This document shows, piece by piece, positions 17,899 through 28,400 of a stretch of 60,032 bases of DNA. Made by a program: the position numbers and the translations under genes. The stretch is from contig CASEFX010000027.1 of the NCBI GenBank assembly GCA_949287305.1, positions 1 through 60,032 on the forward strand, read 5' to 3'. A model generated the notes under the pieces. The model was not told where the DNA came from. It did no database searches and worked only from the letters and a program-made list of their open reading frames with translations. The stretch is from an uncultured Sutterella sp. (GTDB lineage: Bacteria; Pseudomonadota; Gammaproteobacteria; Burkholderiales; Burkholderiaceae_F). How positions within the stretch are numbered: position 1 is the first letter of the stretch; the number at the start of each line of letters is the position of its first letter.

Positions 17899-19500
17899 AT
17901 GCTTCATTCACTCTCCGCCAGCTCCAAAACCGACTTTGAATCGCCTTATATCTTTTTCGGCGAACTCAAGAGCGGGCTCTTTCATCTCTCGTCGGACCTC
18001 TCGCGGGTACTCGGCACGGATCCCTCCCTTCCCTGCCGTCTCGAAGAAGTCTTCGACGCACAGCTTGCGGACGAGTGCGACCGTGAAGTGCTGCGCGCCC
18101 ATTTCGAAGAATTCCGCCGCGAATGCGCGAGCCGGGACCTCTTCGTTCGCCTGCGCCTCGAGCGTCAGGTGGTCTGGTGCCGCATCCGCGCCAAGTCCTA
18201 TCGAAGCGACGCGGGTGACAGCACGCTCTTTTCGGGCACGGTCGAGTTTTATACGTTCGCCCGGATCTTTTCCGAACTGCTCGGCTTTTCGAACTTTTCG
18301 AAGGACGAAATCGAAAAACTCGCGCGCCTTGCGTCGGCCCCCGCGTCGCACACGCTCGTCGCGCTGCGGCTCACTTCGAACTTCCGCGCGACCGACTCGT
18401 TCGAACTCTTCACCGCCCGGATCATCGAATCGCTGCGGGAAAAGGCGAGCCCCGACGTCGTGATCGAACAGTTCGACTCCGACACGATTCTTTGTTCGAC
18501 GCCGGAGATGTCGTTCGACGTCGAGACGCGCGCCCAAAGGCTTCTCGACGCCGTTCTGCGCGAGCACCGGGCAACCGACGGCGTGAAGCCGCAGCTCATC
18601 TTCGCAGAGGGGGCCGAATCGGGCGCCGACGCGCTGGAAAAGCGTCTCGCCTTCTGGCTGAATTTCGCCGACCTCTACCCGACGCGGGATGCGGACGAGA
18701 AATTTCTTCTGCGGGAAATCCTTCTCACGGCCTACGCCTGTCTCAACGACTTCGAAGGGTTCAAGCTTCTCATGCAGCCTCTCGTCGACCGTTTTACGCG
18801 GCGCTACACGGGCGCGGAATTTCTTCTTCGCTTCAAGGCCGAGCGCGGTTTCGGCCCGGACCGGTTCGTGCGGCTTCTGGAAAAATCGACGCTCGCCGTG
18901 CCCCTGACGCACTGGGTCTTCGGGCGCTCGCTCGAACTCGCCTCGGAAATTCTCGAGGCCGTTCCCGAAGGCTTCACCTTCAACCTGAACCTCAACCCCT
19001 CGCACACGGTCGACCGAAGCCTCTTTCGTTTTCTGTGCACGGCGGCGGAACGCAACGGCATCCCGTTCGGGCGGATCGTCATCGAATTCGTGGAAACGGG
19101 CGAAAACATCCCGCACCGTGAAATTCACGCGCTCGTCGAAAAGTGCAGGGGCCTCGGCATGCAGACCGCGATCGACGACTTCGGGACCTGCTACAACTCG
19201 CTCGCCTTCCTTCTGAGCATTCCCTGCGACATGGTGAAGCTCTCGCGGGAAATCGCGCTCGGCTGTCTATACGACGAAAAGCGCCGGCAGTTCCTCAGCC
19301 GCCTCATCAAGGCCTTCAAGGAGCTCGGTCTCGTCGTCTGTCTCGAGGGCATTCAGGACGAGGAGATGTACGCGCGGCTCGAGGGTCTCGCCCTCGATCA
19401 GCTGCAGGGCTATTGTTTTGCGAAGCCCTCGAACGTAGAGGAAATGCTCTCCCTCCTGCGGGCGGCGTCCGCCGGCGGCTCGGGAGAGGCTGCGGCCTGA
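17899..19500 (+). CDS. EAL-domain protein (probable c-di-GMP phosphodiesterase)
   Basis: A 533-residue cytoplasmic protein without membrane segments. Residues 1-280 hold a PAS-like strand set and what looks like a worn-down GGDEF fold. Residues about 285-520 are an EAL domain. Signature residues are mostly kept: GAEFLLR (Glu307, so EFL replaces EAL), NLNLNPS (Asn near 362-366), IEF (Glu396), DDFGTC (Asp426-Asp427), VKLS (Lys near 447) and LEGIQ (Glu483). The metal and catalytic positions are thus present, although LSR replaces the usual LDR/IDR after the lysine. It may degrade c-di-GMP to restrain BcsA, or bind it as a sensor. The ATG at 17899 has AAGGA ten bases upstream and is preferred to the GTG at 17842. 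Confidence 0.85.
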   Translation: MLHSLSASSKTDFESPYIFFGELKSGLFHLSSDLSRVLGTDPSLPCRLEEVFDAQLADECDREVLRAHFEEFRRECASRDLFVRLRLERQVVWCRIRAKSYRSDAGDSTLFSGTVEFYTFARIFSELLGFSNFSKDEIEKLARLASAPASHTLVALRLTSNFRATDSFELFTARIIESLREKASPDVVIEQFDSDTILCSTPEMSFDVETRAQRLLDAVLREHRATDGVKPQLIFAEGAESGADALEKRLAFWLNFADLYPTRDADEKFLLREILLTAYACLNDFEGFKLLMQPLVDRFTRRYTGAEFLLRFKAERGFGPDRFVRLLEKSTLAVPLTHWVFGRSLELASEILEAVPEGFTFNLNLNPSHTVDRSLFRFLCTAAERNGIPFGRIVIEFVETGENIPHREIHALVEKCRGLGMQTAIDDFGTCYNSLAFLLSIPCDMVKLSREIALGCLYDEKRRQFLSRLIKAFKELGLVVCLEGIQDEEMYARLEGLALDQLQGYCFAKPSNVEEMLSLLRAASAGGSGEAAA

Positions 19501-19516
19501 GAACGGGAGTTTCTTC

Positions 19517-20311
19517 ATGAAAAAGATTCTTCTTGCGGGTTTTGCCGCAGTCCTTCTGCTCGCGGGGTGGTTCCTCGCCGAGCGGGACGTTCAACCGCCT
19601 TCCCCGATTTCCGACAAACCGCTCGAAATCGGCGTGGAAGCCTATATTCCGCCCTCTTCCTTCTTAAACGACCGGGGGGAACTCACGGGCTTTGACGTGG
19701 AATTCGCGCGCGAAGTCTGTCAGGTTCTTCGGCGCGAGTGCAGCATTCGGGCGCAGCCCCTGCCCGCGCTCCTGCCCGAACTCAAATCGGGCGGGCTCGA
19801 CCTCGTGATTGCGGGGCTCGCCCAAACGGAAGAGCGCCGGAACAATTTTCTCTTCTCGGAACCCTACTACCGATCGGGGAGCGTCTTCATCACCACGCAG
19901 AAGCGCTTCGAGTATTTCACGGACGATCGGATTGCGCAGCTCGTGATCGGCGTTCAGGAAGGGAAGCCGCAGGACGATTACGTGGATGAACACTATGTGC
20001 CGCAAGGCGCCCGAAAGCGGACGTATCCTTCGTTCTCCGAGGTCGTCGACGCGCTCCTCGCGGGCGAAGTCAACATGATCTGCCTCGAGAGCGTACCGGG
20101 CTACACCCTTCTCAACAGTCCGCGGGGCGAAGCGCTCTTCATCGGCGGGCGCGCCGAAGACATCGACGACGAGTCCACCGCGTGCCGCGTCGCAGCCCGG
20201 AAAAGCGACAAGCCCCTGATCGACGGCGTCAACCGCACGCTCCACTCGCTGCAGTCGAGCGGAGAATTCCAGGACCTCATCATCCGTTTCTTTCCTTTCT
20301 TCAGTTTCTAA
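19517..20311 (+). CDS. family 3 periplasmic solute-binding protein beside a diguanylate cyclase
   Basis: A 264-residue protein with an N-terminal hydrophobic signal or anchor (residues 3-20, ILLAGFAAVLLLAGWFL) and an SBP_bac_3 fold. It shows LEIGVEAYIPPSSFLNDRGE then LTGFDVEFAREV, and later DLVIAGLAQTEERRNNFLFS then EPYYRSGSVF. The family binds polar amino acids or similar small solutes. No lipobox cysteine and no ABC permease or ATPase genes are nearby. It ends twelve bases before a membrane diguanylate cyclase that has a large periplasmic domain. I infer a sensory role, presenting ligand state to the cyclase, rather than uptake. The ligand is unknown. Confidence 0.85.
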   Translation: MKKILLAGFAAVLLLAGWFLAERDVQPPSPISDKPLEIGVEAYIPPSSFLNDRGELTGFDVEFAREVCQVLRRECSIRAQPLPALLPELKSGGLDLVIAGLAQTEERRNNFLFSEPYYRSGSVFITTQKRFEYFTDDRIAQLVIGVQEGKPQDDYVDEHYVPQGARKRTYPSFSEVVDALLAGEVNMICLESVPGYTLLNSPRGEALFIGGRAEDIDDESTACRVAARKSDKPLIDGVNRTLHSLQSSGEFQDLIIRFFPFFSF

Positions 20312-20323
20312 GGCCTAACAACG

Positions 20324-22006
20324 ATGGAAAGCTTCAGCAAAACGTCAACGGGAAAGAAAGCCGTTCCCATCCGGCTGGTGCTGCTTCCGGTGATGGCGGC
20401 GATTCTCTTCGTGATGATCGGCTGCCTCGTCCTGGGCGTCAACATGAGCGAACGCATTCATGCGTTTGCGTATGAGCTCGAGGAGCAGACCCTCAAGGAC
20501 ATCATGCTCGCACAGCGCAACTCCACCAATCTGCACTCTCTGAGCAAGTCGCTGCAGGACCTCGTCTATGCGGGCGTCCCGCAGCGGGCCCGCGCCGCCT
20601 ACGTCAACAACTGGGGGCTCCTTACGGAAACGAACCTCAAGCAGCACGACGAGGCGAAGGCCCTTACGCAACGGCTCATCGAAAGTCTGCAGAGAACCTG
20701 GACGCTTCGTCAGGACTACGACGCGCGCCGCAGCGAAGTGAACGCGGACTTCAACGCCTTTCACGAACAGCTTCTTGCGGCGGCGGGCGTCGCCGCCGGG
20801 CTCTCGAAGACCTCGACAAACCTTCTGATCGACCTGAGGATGCCCATCGTGCAGCATCTCGATCCGGAGGCTTTGCACCGCCGACACCTTGAAATGCTCG
20901 ACAAGACCGCGCGCGAACTCTGCACGTTCGCGCACGCGCCGGCCCGTGACGAGGAACGCGCGGCGTTCATCGAATACTGCACGAATCTGAAAGAACTCCC
21001 GCTGTCGCTCGGCGCCAAGCTCGACGCCCTGGCCGCCGCGCACGCCGACTTTCTCGCCCAGGCCGACGCGATGAACGAGGACGCGCGCAACCTCAGTCAC
21101 GTCTACGCCAAATTGGAGACGTCGGACCGCATGGGACTCATCGGGCAGATCACGCGGTTCAACGAACGGCTCTTCAGCTCCTTCGCGGCAGCCCTCCTCA
21201 TCGCTCTGGCGACGGCGGCCGCGATCGCGCTCACGTCCTACCTGGTGCTTCGCCCCTTGGGCGAACTGCGCGAGGAAATGAGGCGCTTCCTCGACACGAA
21301 CAAACTGCCGAAGATGCCCGAAGGTTCCTACATCGAGGAAATCAACGACGTGATCGAGTGGCTCATGCGTTTCTGCAGGATGCTCCACCAAAAGCGCGCG
21401 TCGCTCAATCTGCTCGCCACGCAGTACGACGAGCTCCTCAACGAATCCCACAAGGATCCGCTCACGGGGCTCGCCAACCGACGCGCCTTTGAAGCGATCG
21501 TGGAAAAAACGCGGGACGTGCCGGAAAATTCCGTCGTGATCATGATCGACATCGACCACTTCAAGCGCGTCAACGATACGCGCGGACACCTCTTCGGCGA
21601 TCAAATCCTCCGGCGCTTCGGCGAACAGATCCGCACGTGCATTGCGAAAAACGACGTCGTCTACCGCTACGGAGGCGAGGAATTCTGCATGGTGCTCACG
21701 GGCGTCACGCCCAAGTGCGCCTACAACATCGCCGAACGCATCCGCAAGCGCATGCGCAGGATTTCGCTCGTCGACGCCTCCGTCTCCGAAAGAGACGAGG
21801 CGCCCTCGCCCCTTTCCGTCTCGATCGGGATTTCCACGTCAACGAAGGCCTGGGCGGAAAAGGACGTCCTCACGCTCGTGCGCGAGGCCGACCTTGCGCT
21901 TTACCGCGCCAAGTGCCTCGGGCGCAATCTCACCGTGCGCCACGAGGAACAGACCCCGAAGAGCGTTTCGCCCTTCGCCGACAACATGGAGACGAAACAT
22001 GCCTGA
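20324..22006 (+). CDS. membrane diguanylate cyclase (GGDEF) with periplasmic sensor domain
   Basis: A 560-residue inner-membrane protein. Membrane helix 1 lies at about 18-42 and helix 2 at about 283-308. Between them are about 240 residues of mostly helical periplasmic sequence resembling four-helix-bundle sensor domains. After a short linker, GGDEF spans about 375-535 with DPLTGLANRRAFE and the active-site GGEEF at 450-454. The I-site RxxD is absent (AKND stands there), so product inhibition is probably missing. It should make c-di-GMP next to BcsA, PilZ and BcsE. The preceding solute-binding protein is its likely partner. It overlaps bcsE by eight bases. Confidence 0.92.
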   Translation: MESFSKTSTGKKAVPIRLVLLPVMAAILFVMIGCLVLGVNMSERIHAFAYELEEQTLKDIMLAQRNSTNLHSLSKSLQDLVYAGVPQRARAAYVNNWGLLTETNLKQHDEAKALTQRLIESLQRTWTLRQDYDARRSEVNADFNAFHEQLLAAAGVAAGLSKTSTNLLIDLRMPIVQHLDPEALHRRHLEMLDKTARELCTFAHAPARDEERAAFIEYCTNLKELPLSLGAKLDALAAAHADFLAQADAMNEDARNLSHVYAKLETSDRMGLIGQITRFNERLFSSFAAALLIALATAAAIALTSYLVLRPLGELREEMRRFLDTNKLPKMPEGSYIEEINDVIEWLMRFCRMLHQKRASLNLLATQYDELLNESHKDPLTGLANRRAFEAIVEKTRDVPENSVVIMIDIDHFKRVNDTRGHLFGDQILRRFGEQIRTCIAKNDVVYRYGGEEFCMVLTGVTPKCAYNIAERIRKRMRRISLVDASVSERDEAPSPLSVSIGISTSTKAWAEKDVLTLVREADLALYRAKCLGRNLTVRHEEQTPKSVSPFADNMETKHA

Positions 22007-23591
22007 GCGCCGTCTGGAACTCCCGCTCAAAGGATTCGCCGACAGCCGCCGCACGCTCAATCCGGGCTCGGTGGGCGTCGTGTGCGCGACGTCGATCGAC
22101 GCGGCGATGCCGCTTCTCTTCGGCTGCCGCCTCGTTCAGAGCGAGCGGGCGCCGATCCTTTTCGTGCGCAACGACGACGAGGAAAGGGCCAAGGTGCGGA
22201 ACTTCATCCGAGAGAACGCGGCCGACCTTCGCGAGGTCCTTTCCTGGGACGTGCGGCACATCAAGAAGCTTCGCTTTCCCTACGTCTGGCCGCTCGAAGG
22301 CCTCGCGCAGGCCTTCTCGAACCTCTTTGACGAACCGCAGACGATCCTTCTTTTGTGCCGGGCCTCGGCCGTCGCGCTCGGCGACGAACGCGCCCTCACG
22401 GACCGGCTCGCGCGCATCGCCGCGGCCGCGGAGCGGCAGGGTCACATCGTGTTCCTCGTCTTCTACGGAAGCGGTCCGGGGGACGAGGAATTCCTCTATC
22501 GGCTCCTCTCCTTCCGGCACCGTCTCGGAGGCCTCGCACAGCTCACCAAGAAGAAGGACGAATGTCTCTGGCAGGCGCGCTTCTGGTACGGTCTGCACCG
22601 CTTCACGGGACAGTTCGAAGTCACGCTGCGCCGCGACGGCGCGGGCTTTGCCGCGCCCGAAGGGTTCGAAGAGGATACCGCCGTGCTCGAGGACGCGGAC
22701 ATCGTCTACAGCGCCTCGGCAAAACTCAACGAACGCACGAGCGGACTCCTCAACCTCAGGACGGTTCCCGACAACGAGGCGCTTGCGCGCATCGGAAGCC
22801 GCGCGAGCGCTGCGACCCTCGTCTTTTCTCTCGAAGGCACGCAGGACCTCGCCCCCGTCGCGCGGGCGCTCTACACGCTCAGAAAAACGCGGGGACGGCA
22901 CCTGAAGCTCGCGGTCGTTCCCGACAAGGTGCCCGTGCGCGCCGCGTCGCTCGCCTTTTTGCTCGGCTGCGGCGCGAACGTCGTCTTCGAAGCCTCGGCC
23001 GGGATCGAGTACATCGGGATGACCCTGGCCGATCTTCGGCACGCCGTCTTCTCGCGCGAACTTCCCGAGGACTTCGAGTCGTCGCTCGCCTTCGTGCTCG
23101 CGGCGCATGCGAAGGGCGTGCTCGACCGGTACGACTTCACCAAACTCGTGCGGCGTCTGACGACCTTCAGCGAAACGAACTTTTTGCCGCTCAACCGCGG
23201 GACGCTCGTGACGCTCGAACCTGCCGAAACGCTTCACCCCGAAGACTGTCTCGCGCACTTTCAGCCCAAGCGCGCGGGCGACATCGCCTGCGCGGCGGGA
23301 CGGCGCTGCGCGGTGTTCTTGAACGGCTCGCACCCCTCCAACGTCGAATTGGCGCTCGAGCGGTGCTTTGCGGTGGAACCCGCGGAACTCTTCGCCCACT
23401 ACTCCCTCGTCTTCGAGACGGCCGACATTCTCTCCGAACTGCGGGCGATCGAAACCTTCCGCGAGACGCCGACGGACGAAACCGACAGGCGCACCTTCGC
23501 CCTGCGAACGGGCGCCGAGAAAACCCGAGACGCGTCGCCGGGTCCCAATCCGATCGTTCCGACGCCGGCCGATTTTCCCTGGAAGAAGTAA
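21999..23591 (+). CDS. bcsE: c-di-GMP-binding cellulose biosynthesis protein BcsE
   Basis: A 530-residue cytoplasmic protein with the length and order of BcsE: a degenerate receiver-like part, a vestigial P-loop-like middle (about 250-390, with LRKTRGRHLKLAVVPDKVPV), and a C-terminal GIL domain. The GIL c-di-GMP motif RxxD is RAGD at 425-428 (FQPKRAGD). In enterobacteria BcsE binds c-di-GMP, is anchored by BcsF and boosts cellulose output. GGAGACG lies just before the ATG at 21999, which overlaps the end of the cyclase gene. The longer open frame upstream is an artefact inside the cyclase. The last 40 residues are Pro/Thr-rich and look disordered. Confidence 0.88.
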   Translation: MPERRLELPLKGFADSRRTLNPGSVGVVCATSIDAAMPLLFGCRLVQSERAPILFVRNDDEERAKVRNFIRENAADLREVLSWDVRHIKKLRFPYVWPLEGLAQAFSNLFDEPQTILLLCRASAVALGDERALTDRLARIAAAAERQGHIVFLVFYGSGPGDEEFLYRLLSFRHRLGGLAQLTKKKDECLWQARFWYGLHRFTGQFEVTLRRDGAGFAAPEGFEEDTAVLEDADIVYSASAKLNERTSGLLNLRTVPDNEALARIGSRASAATLVFSLEGTQDLAPVARALYTLRKTRGRHLKLAVVPDKVPVRAASLAFLLGCGANVVFEASAGIEYIGMTLADLRHAVFSRELPEDFESSLAFVLAAHAKGVLDRYDFTKLVRRLTTFSETNFLPLNRGTLVTLEPAETLHPEDCLAHFQPKRAGDIACAAGRRCAVFLNGSHPSNVELALERCFAVEPAELFAHYSLVFETADILSELRAIETFRETPTDETDRRTFALRTGAEKTRDASPGPNPIVPTPADFPWKK

Positions 23592-23594
23592 CTC

Positions 23595-23813
23595 ATGCCT
23601 CCGATTCTTTTTGAACCCCACATCCTTGCGATTGCGGTTATCCTCGCCTTCGCCGCAGGATGGCATTTCGCTCCTCGGCTCTCCCGCCTCGCCGCGCGGC
23701 TTCGCTGGCTTTTCGTCGGCCGCCGCGCCGTCTCGAGCGCGAAAAAGGCGGGCGACTGGCTTGACCTTCACCCCGAACCCATTGCGACGAAAGCATCCGA
23801 CAACAACAAATGA
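23595..23813 (+). CDS. bcsF: small membrane anchor BcsF
   Basis: A 72-residue protein with one N-terminal membrane helix (about 8-26, HILAIAVILAFAAGWHF) followed by a basic amphipathic part. Size, topology and position between bcsE and bcsG match BcsF, which recruits BcsE to the membrane. Sequence similarity to the enterobacterial protein is weak by eye, so the name leans on context. It starts three bases after bcsE and overlaps bcsG by four. Confidence 0.78.
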   Translation: MPPILFEPHILAIAVILAFAAGWHFAPRLSRLAARLRWLFVGRRAVSSAKKAGDWLDLHPEPIATKASDNNK

Positions 23814-25483
23814 CGAACCTCAAGATTTCCCCGGACGCCCCGCTTGAAACGGTCTGGAAGGGCGCGGGCTGGTTCAACGTGTACTTTCTGGCGAAGTTCG
23901 CGCTCGCCCATTTCGGCTATCTCAATCTGGAGCCCGCCTACAACGCGCTCCTTTTCGCAGCGGTCGTTTTTCCGATCGGCACGCGCGCGCTCGACCTTCT
24001 GAGAAAGGCCGCAGGCGCTCTTGCGGCCGCCGCGCTCCTCTGGCACGAAAGCTGGCTTCCCGGTCCCGAGGCGATCCGCGCGAACGCGCACAACCTCGCG
24101 GACTTTTCCGCGTCGTTTCTGATCGACTTCGTCGTCAACGCCGTGAATCCCGTCATCGTCGCCTGGTTCGCGGCCGGGATCGTCGCGTGGCTCTTTCTGC
24201 GCCGCTGGATCCGCTTTTCGACCCTCACCGTGATCGGTCTCATCGTCACGGCCTTCCCGCAGCTCGTCACCTGGGCGTTGCCGGAAGAACCGAAGGCGCC
24301 CGAGGCGGCAGTCGCCGTCGCAGCCGAAAAAGCGGCAGTCCCCGAGAACGAAACGGCGGCCGGTCCGCTTCAGCCTCCGCAGCCCGCGAACGGCACGGGC
24401 GACGACATCGACCGCTGGCTCACCGCGTTCCTCACGGAAGAGGAAAACCGCGTCGCGAGTCTTCCGTCCGAGCCCGTTCCCGAATCGGTTTCGGGCGCCT
24501 TCGACATCGCAATCGTGAACGTCTGCTCGCTCTCGCACGACGACCTTGCGGCGACGGGGCTCGAGCGCCACGGCGTCTGGTCGAAATTCGACGTGAATTT
24601 CACGGGCTTTTCGTCGGCCACGTCGTACTCGGGACCGGCGACGCTTCGTCTTCTCACCGCCGCCTGCGGACAACCTTCGCACTCGGCCCTCTACGACGCG
24701 CGTCGCCCGCAGTGCGAACTTCTCAACCGCTTTGCCGCCGCCGGGTGGGAAAACCGCCTCTATCTCGACCACAACGGACGGTTTGACAACTACCTTGCGT
24801 CGCTTCGCGAGCTCGCGGGCCTCACTCCCGCCCTCAACGACCTCTCGAAGCTTCGCGCCCGCTACGAAGCCTTCGACGGCTCGCCCGTCTACGACGACGG
24901 CGACGTCTTCAACCAGTGGTTCTCGGACCTCTCCGCAAAGCCCCGGTCTAGGACCGTGTCGTTCTTCAATCTCGTGGCGCTTCACGACGGCAACCGCGCC
25001 CCGGGGACGGCGAAGCCGCTCGACTACGCGCCCCTTGCGAAGACCCTGTTGGACGACCTTGTGAAGATCATGGACCGCATTGAAAAGAGCGGTCGGCCGG
25101 TCCTCTTCATCGTCGTGCCTGAACACGGCGCGGCGGTGCGGGGCGACAAAATCCAAATGGCGCGGCTTCGCGAAATTCCGAGCCCGAAGATCACGAACGT
25201 TCCCGTCTTCGTGAAGTACTTCGGTCTGAAGCTCGACGGCGCCCCCCGCACGGTGGACGCCCCGACGAGCTATTTCGCGCTCGCCGAACTCATGGCCCGC
25301 ACGGCGACGAGCGGCGTCTACCGCACGCCCGGCGAAGACGCGTCGGCCGCGCTTGACGCGATCCTCAGGGACCTGCCGCAAACCTGGCCCGTCTCGCAAA
25401 ACGCCAACGCGAGCGTCGTACGGTTTGCGGGCGCCCACTGGGTGCGTCTCAACGCCGGCAAGTGGATCAAGTATCCGGAATGA
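23810..25483 (+). CDS. bcsG: cellulose phosphoethanolamine transferase BcsG
   Basis: A 557-residue enzyme that moves phosphoethanolamine from phosphatidylethanolamine onto cellulose at the periplasmic face. About five membrane helices occupy residues 20-155. A variable Pro/Ala linker (about 157-200) leads to a zinc-dependent alkaline-phosphatase-like domain. VNVCSLS (237-242) carries the probable serine nucleophile, LHDGN (His near 392) and PEHG (Glu438-His439) are likely metal ligands. Presence of bcsEFG with bcsAB predicts pEtN-cellulose rather than plain cellulose. It overlaps the following phosphodiesterase gene by four bases. Confidence 0.93.
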   Translation: MTNLKISPDAPLETVWKGAGWFNVYFLAKFALAHFGYLNLEPAYNALLFAAVVFPIGTRALDLLRKAAGALAAAALLWHESWLPGPEAIRANAHNLADFSASFLIDFVVNAVNPVIVAWFAAGIVAWLFLRRWIRFSTLTVIGLIVTAFPQLVTWALPEEPKAPEAAVAVAAEKAAVPENETAAGPLQPPQPANGTGDDIDRWLTAFLTEEENRVASLPSEPVPESVSGAFDIAIVNVCSLSHDDLAATGLERHGVWSKFDVNFTGFSSATSYSGPATLRLLTAACGQPSHSALYDARRPQCELLNRFAAAGWENRLYLDHNGRFDNYLASLRELAGLTPALNDLSKLRARYEAFDGSPVYDDGDVFNQWFSDLSAKPRSRTVSFFNLVALHDGNRAPGTAKPLDYAPLAKTLLDDLVKIMDRIEKSGRPVLFIVVPEHGAAVRGDKIQMARLREIPSPKITNVPVFVKYFGLKLDGAPRTVDAPTSYFALAELMARTATSGVYRTPGEDASAALDAILRDLPQTWPVSQNANASVVRFAGAHWVRLNAGKWIKYPE

Positions 25484-28400
25484 CGCTTCACACCGGACGA
25501 TTACCGAACACCCCCCATTCTTCCAAAACCCTTTCCGTTATGACTTCCAGCTACGTTCCTCCCCGCAACGCGGCTTTCGACGACGAAGGCCGAAACCGGT
25601 TCCGCGGCTCGACCGACGCCCGAACGGGCATCGTCCTCTACGAAGTCAGTCCGTCGGACGAAATCCGCGCGCAGTACCTGAACGACGCGGCGAGGCGGAC
25701 GCTTCGCGCGCCCGACGACCTGCCGCTTCCCTGCCCCCTCTCGGCGCTCGGCCTCTCCGAGGCCGCCAGCGCTCTCTATGCGGAGAAGCTTCGCGCAGCC
25801 GCGAAGAGCGCCCGGGGCTTCACGCTCCTTCAGGAGACGGCCGAGTCCAATGACGGCACCGCCCGGTCCCTGCGCTTCGTCACGGTGGAGCCGCTGCGAC
25901 GGGGACCCGGCCAACCTGCGATTCTTCTGGAAACCTCGCGCGACGCGGCGATCCTCACGCCGCCCCTAAACCACTTCGTGTCCGAGGGTCCGGGGGCGGC
26001 CGCAACGCTTGAAGAAAGTGCTTCGCGCGCCTGGCTGTTCGACCCGAAGCGACGGGTTCTTTCGCTCGCCAATGCCGCGACGGGCGAATTCGAAACAATT
26101 CTTTCGAACGCCCCCTTCCCCGACGCTCTGATCGAGTGGGGCGTCGTGCACCCGCAAAGCGCCGAGAGCTTTCGATCGTTCGCACGCCGCATTCTCTGCG
26201 GCGAAAAACGGGGCGCGGGCTTTTTCGCCCTTCGCCTTCGGAAGGACGGAAATCATCACCGCTGCCGCGTCGACTTCGAAAGCGACCCCGGGTCGGGACT
26301 CGTCTTCGGAACGATTTTGTGCCTCGGCATGCAGGAAGCTCTTCCGCAGACTTTGGCGGCACAGGCTCTCTGCGCGCCGCTCTTTCCGGCCCTACACGGT
26401 TACGCCGTCGCGGATCTTACGGAGAACCGCGTCGAACCCTGCCGGCTCGAAGGACGTTTTCTCGACCTTTCGGCCGGAACGCTCCGCTACACGGACCTTC
26501 TCGAGAAGTGCTTCGAAAACGTCTTTGACGAAGCGAGGCGACAGGAGCTTCGGGAAGATCTCGCGCCCGAGTGCCTGAAGGTTGCGTACCGGGGAGCGCC
26601 CCGGTGGCTCTGCGAGCCCTTCGTCACAGTCGAAAACAACAGCCGCCTGCTCGCGGCGACGCTCTACGTGCTCCTTCTCTCGGGAGAAGAGGAACGCCTC
26701 ACCGCGCACTTTTACCTCGTTTGGTCCGAAAAGACCGAGTCGGAGTCGCGCCTTCTGCGGCTCCCGAAGATTCTTCGCGACGAAGAGGGACTCTGCAAAC
26801 CCGGCGAAGACCGCCACGTCGCCGAAGAGCACCTTGCGCACGCGACGCAGGCCTCGGCCTTCGCGTTGATCCGCATGGCGCTCGCCCCCTGCGGCCAAAA
26901 GGAAGAACGCCTCTCCTTTCTCGCCTCGACCTTCGGACTCTTTTTCGAGTCCCGCGGGATCGTGAGCCGCGCAGCGAACGATGCGGTCAAGATTCTTCTC
27001 CCCGACTGCGCGACGCCCGCCCGGGCGCGCAAGGCCGTGGAGGACGCCTTCGCCTTCGCGCGACGCGCGCTCGACCTCTTTCCCGGCCTGGACGTTCGCT
27101 TCACGGCCGTTTTTACGCACGGCGAATTCGACCCCGTTCGACTGGAAAGCTTCTGGCGCGACGCGGCCGACACCCTCGCACACCTCGCGCCCGAGCCCGC
27201 CGACGCGATTGAACATCTGCGCCCCGAAGAACTCGCGGCACGCGCGGAAACCCTCCGTCGTCTCGGGTCAGGCGAAGCGGAGAAAACTGAGGATTTCCCG
27301 GTTCGGGAGACGCTCTCGCCCGAAGAGAATGCGCTCCTTCTTCAGTGTCTCGACCTGATGATCCGCACGCCCCGTCCCGCAGCGGCGCTCGAAGCAATCC
27401 TCGCGGCCCTCGGGCGTCACTACGGCGCCGCGCGCGTCTACACGCTGCAGCTCTCGGAAGACAGCCGAACCGTCGAAGAGGCGACCGAGTGGACGGGCGA
27501 AGGAAGGCCCGCCATCCGTCCCGCGCTCCTCGAGCGTCCCGCGCAGAAGTTCCCGCTCCTCATGCGAGCCCTCGTCTCGCGCAAACCCGCCTTCGTGCGC
27601 AGCGCCAAGCGAAACGGCGCCGACGCGGCCGGTTCGGGCCGGACGCCCTCCTGGACCTACGCGATCGTTCCCTGCGGAACGTCCGAAAAGACCCCGTCCG
27701 TCCTCCTCGTCATCGATGGACCGGAAGCGCACCGGGAAGACCGGACGCTGCCCGTTGCACTCGGGCCCTATGTGGCGCTTCTGAACGAACGCATGCTCAA
27801 GGTGCGCAACGACGTACTTCTCCCGCTCGACACGCAGACGAACGTCCTCACGAGTCCCGCCGCCTGTCACGACGCGCTCGCGTCCCTCAATTCGGAGCAC
27901 TGCGTCACGATGGGAGCACTCGTCGCCGCCGTGCCGCACGCCCTGAAGATCGCGAACGAAAACGGAACGGAACACTTCGCCGCCCTCATGCAGACTCTCG
28001 CGCGGGAGCTTCGGCGAACCTTCGCGAACGCCGTCCTCGTGCACCTCTTCGACATGGAGTTTGCGCTTCTTGTTCCGAACGTCGCGAAGGAGGCCTTTTT
28101 CGAACGCGCGGACGATCTGAAGCGGTTCGCCGCGAGAACTTTCCCGGGACAGGTCGCCACGGGCGCGAGCTGGTCGCGCGGCGTCCTCTCGGGCGAAAGC
28201 CTCCTGAAGGAGGCCCGCACCATCATGCTCTCGCAGGCCGACCGTCCGTTCGTCGCCGCCGTTGCGTCGACGCTCAAGGGCGCTCCGCGCTTTTCCACGA
28301 AGACGATCGCCGACTTCACGGTGTACTACCAGCCGAAGTTCGACCTTCGCACTGGCCGCATCTGCGGAGCCGAAGCACTCGTGCGGGGGCTTGACGAACG

